Shown here one piece after another: positions 5,273 through 6,641 of a stretch of 6,641 nucleotides of DNA. Source of the stretch: an uncultured Clostridia bacterium (GTDB lineage: Bacteria > Bacillota > Clostridia > TANB77 > CAG-508); NCBI GenBank assembly GCA_944393755.1, contig CALYBF010000083.1:1-6641 (forward strand), read 5' to 3'. The position numbers and the translations under genes were made by a program. Under the pieces are notes generated by a model. It ran no database searches. It was not told the origin of the DNA and saw nothing but the letters and a program-made list of their open reading frames with translations. Position 1 is the stretch's first letter, and every line of letters starts with the position of its first letter.

Positions 5273-6271
5273 ATGTTTAAACCAAAAACTATTTTTTTTG
5301 AAAAAGATATTTTAAATTATGATTTGGGTAAAGAATTAATGGAAAAATACAAAAATATTCCAAAATTAGAAATAGAAAATCATAATAATATAGAAGAAAT
5401 GAGAAAAAAAGAAAATAAAGATTTTATAGATATGAAAAGAAATTTAATTATAGGAGTTAGAAAAACACATAAATTTGTAGAAAATCATAAAACATCTGAT
5501 TTTTTAGTTCCATATACTTCTTCTGGTTGCACAGCAGCTTGTATGTATTGTTACTTAGTGTGTAATTATAATAAATGTAGTTATTTAAGGTTATTTGTAA
5601 ATAGAGAACAAATGCTAGATAAAATAATAAAAGTTGCAAATGAGAGTGAAAAGGAACTTACTTTTGAAATTGGAAGTAATAGCGATTTGATTTTAGAAAA
5701 TAGTATTACTAATAATTTAGTTTGGACGATTGAAAATTTTAAAGAAAGTAAAAAAGGAAAGCTTACATTTCCTACTAAATTTGATATGGTTGATAATATT
5801 TTAAATATAGACCATAAAGGAAAAGTAACAATAAGGATGAGTGTTAACCCGGAATTTATTATAAATAGAGTGGAGTTTGGTACATCTAGGTTAGATAAAA
5901 GAATAGATGCAATAAATAAATTAAAAGAAGCAGGATATAGAGTTGGTATATTAATAGCTCCAGTTATTTTTGTTGATAATTGGAAAGAGTTATATTTAGA
6001 ACTAATTAAAATATTAGATAGTAAATTATCAAAAAAAGTAAAAAAAGATGCTTTTTTTGAGATTATTTTTATGACATATAGTTATGTCCATACTAAAATA
6101 AATGAAGAAGCTTTTCCAAATGCTATAAATTTGTATAATAAAGATATTATGAAAGGTTCAGGAAGAGGAAAATATAGATATAAAGAAGAGATTAGAAAAG
6201 AAGGTGAAATGTTTTTTAAAGAACAAATGAATAAGTATTTTCCTAATAATAAAATAGAATATATAGTTTAG
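5273..6271 (+). CDS. splB: Spore photoproduct lyase (radical SAM)
   Basis: SplB repairs the thymine dimer called spore photoproduct in germinating spores, using S-adenosylmethionine and a 4Fe-4S cluster. The 332 residues are near the usual length of about 340. SGCTAACMYCYL (84-95) carries the CxxxCxxC cluster ligands C86, C90 and C93. Two more cysteines follow at C97 and C102 (VCNYNKCSYLRLFVN), a spacing I associate with clostridial members. EIGSNSDLILENSITNNL (132-149), FPTKFD (166-171), TIRMSVNPEFI (186-196) and the C-terminal KGSGRGKYRYK (294-304) fit the family. In Bacillus enzymes the hydrogen-donating Cys141 sits in the word before SD; here that position appears to be Ser135. The ribosome site AGGAGG at 5260-5265 is strong and fixes the ATG at 5273. 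The gene implies an endospore former. It is followed at once by a terminator. Confidence 0.9.
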   Translation: MFKPKTIFFEKDILNYDLGKELMEKYKNIPKLEIENHNNIEEMRKKENKDFIDMKRNLIIGVRKTHKFVENHKTSDFLVPYTSSGCTAACMYCYLVCNYNKCSYLRLFVNREQMLDKIIKVANESEKELTFEIGSNSDLILENSITNNLVWTIENFKESKKGKLTFPTKFDMVDNILNIDHKGKVTIRMSVNPEFIINRVEFGTSRLDKRIDAINKLKEAGYRVGILIAPVIFVDNWKELYLELIKILDSKLSKKVKKDAFFEIIFMTYSYVHTKINEEAFPNAINLYNKDIMKGSGRGKYRYKEEIRKEGEMFFKEQMNKYFPNNKIEYIV

Positions 6272-6295
6272 TCTGCTTTGAAAGTAGATTTTTTC
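6272..6295 (+). terminator. Intrinsic terminator of splB
   Basis: TCTGCTT at 6272-6278 pairs with AAGTAGA at 6282-6288, a 7-bp stem with one G-U pair and a 3-base loop. It is followed by six T's at 6289-6294. The stem begins directly after the splB stop codon. Confidence 0.85.
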
Positions 6296-6328
6296 TTTAA
6301 TTGTTATAAAAATAAAAAAATGTGTTAA

Positions 6329-6364
6329 TATGTTTTAAAAATCTCCTAAAATTTTTAAAACATA
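6329..6364. repeat. Perfect 14-bp inverted repeat between convergent genes
   Basis: TATGTTTTAAAAAT at 6329-6342 is exactly complementary to ATTTTTAAAACATA at 6351-6364, with the 8-base loop CTCCTAAA. It lies between the splB terminator and the terminator of the opposite-strand gene. Neither side has an immediately adjacent T tract; on the - strand a T-rich stretch begins several bases beyond the stem, so it may be an auxiliary weak terminator for - strand transcription. It could also be a protein-binding palindrome or a small repeat. Confidence 0.6.
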
Positions 6365-6375
6365 AGTGGAAGAAC

Positions 6376-6411
6376 AATAAAAAACTAGAAATATTTAAAT
6401 TTTCTAGTTTT
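6376..6411 (-). terminator. Intrinsic terminator of the - strand Rpn-like gene
   Basis: AAAACTAGAAA at 6381-6391 pairs with TTTCTAGTTTT at 6401-6411, an 11-bp perfect stem with a 9-base loop. Read on the - strand, the stem is followed by a run of T's (complement of the A's at 6379-6384). It lies just after the stop of the - strand gene at 6417. Confidence 0.8.
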
Positions 6412-6416
6412 ATAAA

Positions 6417-6641
6417 TTATAACTTTTTAATTTCATCTATAGATAACCCTGTTATTTTTGATATATATTCTAAAGACATCTTATCTTGCTTTAGTTTTTT
6501 TGCAATTTCTTTTTTTTCGTTTATTTCACCTAATTTTTGACCTCGTTCTAGTCCTTGCTCCAAGCCTAATTTTTGACCTTGTTCTAGTCCTTCATTATAT
6601 CCATCGGTTTTAGTGGTATTCATTTCTAGTATGTATTTTTC
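6417..6641 (-). CDS. Rpn / PD-(D/E)XK nuclease family transposase-like protein, C-terminal tail (5' end outside window)
   Basis: The visible 74 codons run in frame from the right edge, beginning EKYILEMNTTKTDGYNEG, so the Met at 6621-6623 is internal and the gene continues outside. The tail has a Gly/Glu/Gln/Lys-rich repeat of the GLEQGLERGQKLG type, a charged helix NEKKEIAKKLKQDKM, and ends in SLEYISKITGLSIDEIKKL. This combination, an ExGxExG-like repeat followed by an ISxITGLSxxEI helix-turn-helix-like end, is characteristic of the Rpn (recombination-promoting nuclease) / PDDEXK_2 transposase-like proteins, whose nuclease domain lies at the N-terminus and cannot be seen here. Whether it is intact is therefore unknown. 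It points towards splB and has its own terminator. Confidence 0.82.
   Translation of the reverse strand, partial: EKYILEMNTTKTDGYNEGLEQGQKLGLEQGLERGQKLGEINEKKEIAKKLKQDKMSLEYISKITGLSIDEIKKL
6529..6592 (-). repeat. In-frame tandem duplication in the Rpn-like tail
   Basis: A 28-base unit occurs at 6529-6556 and 6565-6592 with one mismatch (C6544 versus T6580), a period of 36 bases or 12 codons. In protein it gives two copies of LEQGQKLG / LERGQKLG joined by LEQG. Such length-variable repeats are usual in this family's coiled tail. Confidence 0.75.

Noticed and set aside
6322..6540. Open frame on the + strand opposite the Rpn-like tail
   Set aside because: It overlaps two terminator/palindrome structures and the coding tail on the other strand, has no ribosome site and encodes a Phe/Ser-rich low-complexity product typical of an antisense frame.
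1..6641. CRISPR array, tRNA or rRNA gene, prophage or complete insertion sequence
   Set aside because: No regularly spaced direct repeats, no tRNA-like cloverleaf with T-loop consensus, no rRNA-like sequence and no complete transposase were seen; only the tail of an Rpn-like gene is present.

Overview
The window looks like a chromosomal segment of a low-G+C, endospore-forming Firmicute, most likely a clostridial relative. The reasons are strong A/T bias at silent positions, a PolC-type replicative polymerase, AGGAGG-like ribosome sites before most genes, a spore photoproduct lyase, and a P-loop/Asp23-like protein of a type I recall mainly from Clostridia. Stops are TAA, TAG and one TGA, so the genetic code looks standard. 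There are ten gene loci: nine on the + strand and one on the - strand at the right edge. Two genes are cut by the window edges and one is a pseudogene.

Left part (1-793). The C-terminal end of polC runs in from outside and ends in a sliding-clamp-binding peptide. It is followed by a 184-bp intergenic stretch that is unusually rich in structure. First comes a short hairpin flanked by GGGAC words. Then comes a roughly 105-nt element in which a perfect 16-bp outer stem, a 5-bp hairpin, an 11-bp hairpin and a possible 8-bp pseudoknot fit together as a three-way junction, with a T-rich tract after it. A small DUF1294 membrane protein gene follows.

Centre-left (850-2816). This is an accessory-looking, tightly spaced + strand cluster. 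It holds a PHP-domain phosphoesterase of TrpH/RNase AM type, a decayed ADP-ribosylglycohydrolase (at least one frameshift, an in-frame stop, an internal deletion and a second frame change), and an unrecognised AT-rich ORF of 131 codons. The ribosome sites of the last two genes overlap the stop codon of the gene before, which suggests a former three-gene operon. A 235-bp very AT-rich gap follows.

Centre-right (2991-5208). A good sigma-A-type promoter (TTGTTA, 17 bp, TATACT) drives an apparent operon of three genes: a P-loop protein with an Asp23/Gls24-like C-terminus, cytidylate kinase (cmk), and 1-acyl-glycerol-3-phosphate acyltransferase (plsC). Cmk and PlsC both feed membrane phospholipid synthesis, through CDP/CTP supply and phosphatidate formation. 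The first gene is uncharacterised, but its position and Asp23-like domain fit a membrane- or envelope-related role.

Right part (5273-6641). splB encodes a spore photoproduct lyase of the clostridial cysteine pattern and ends in a clear terminator. It converges on a - strand gene whose visible part is the repetitive C-terminal tail of an Rpn/PD-(D/E)XK transposase-like protein, with its own terminator. Between them lies a 14-bp perfect palindrome.

No complete new defence or mobile system is visible. The points most worth following are the junction/pseudoknot element at 371-475, the P-loop/Asp23-like protein, and residue changes in the PHP protein, Cmk and SplB.
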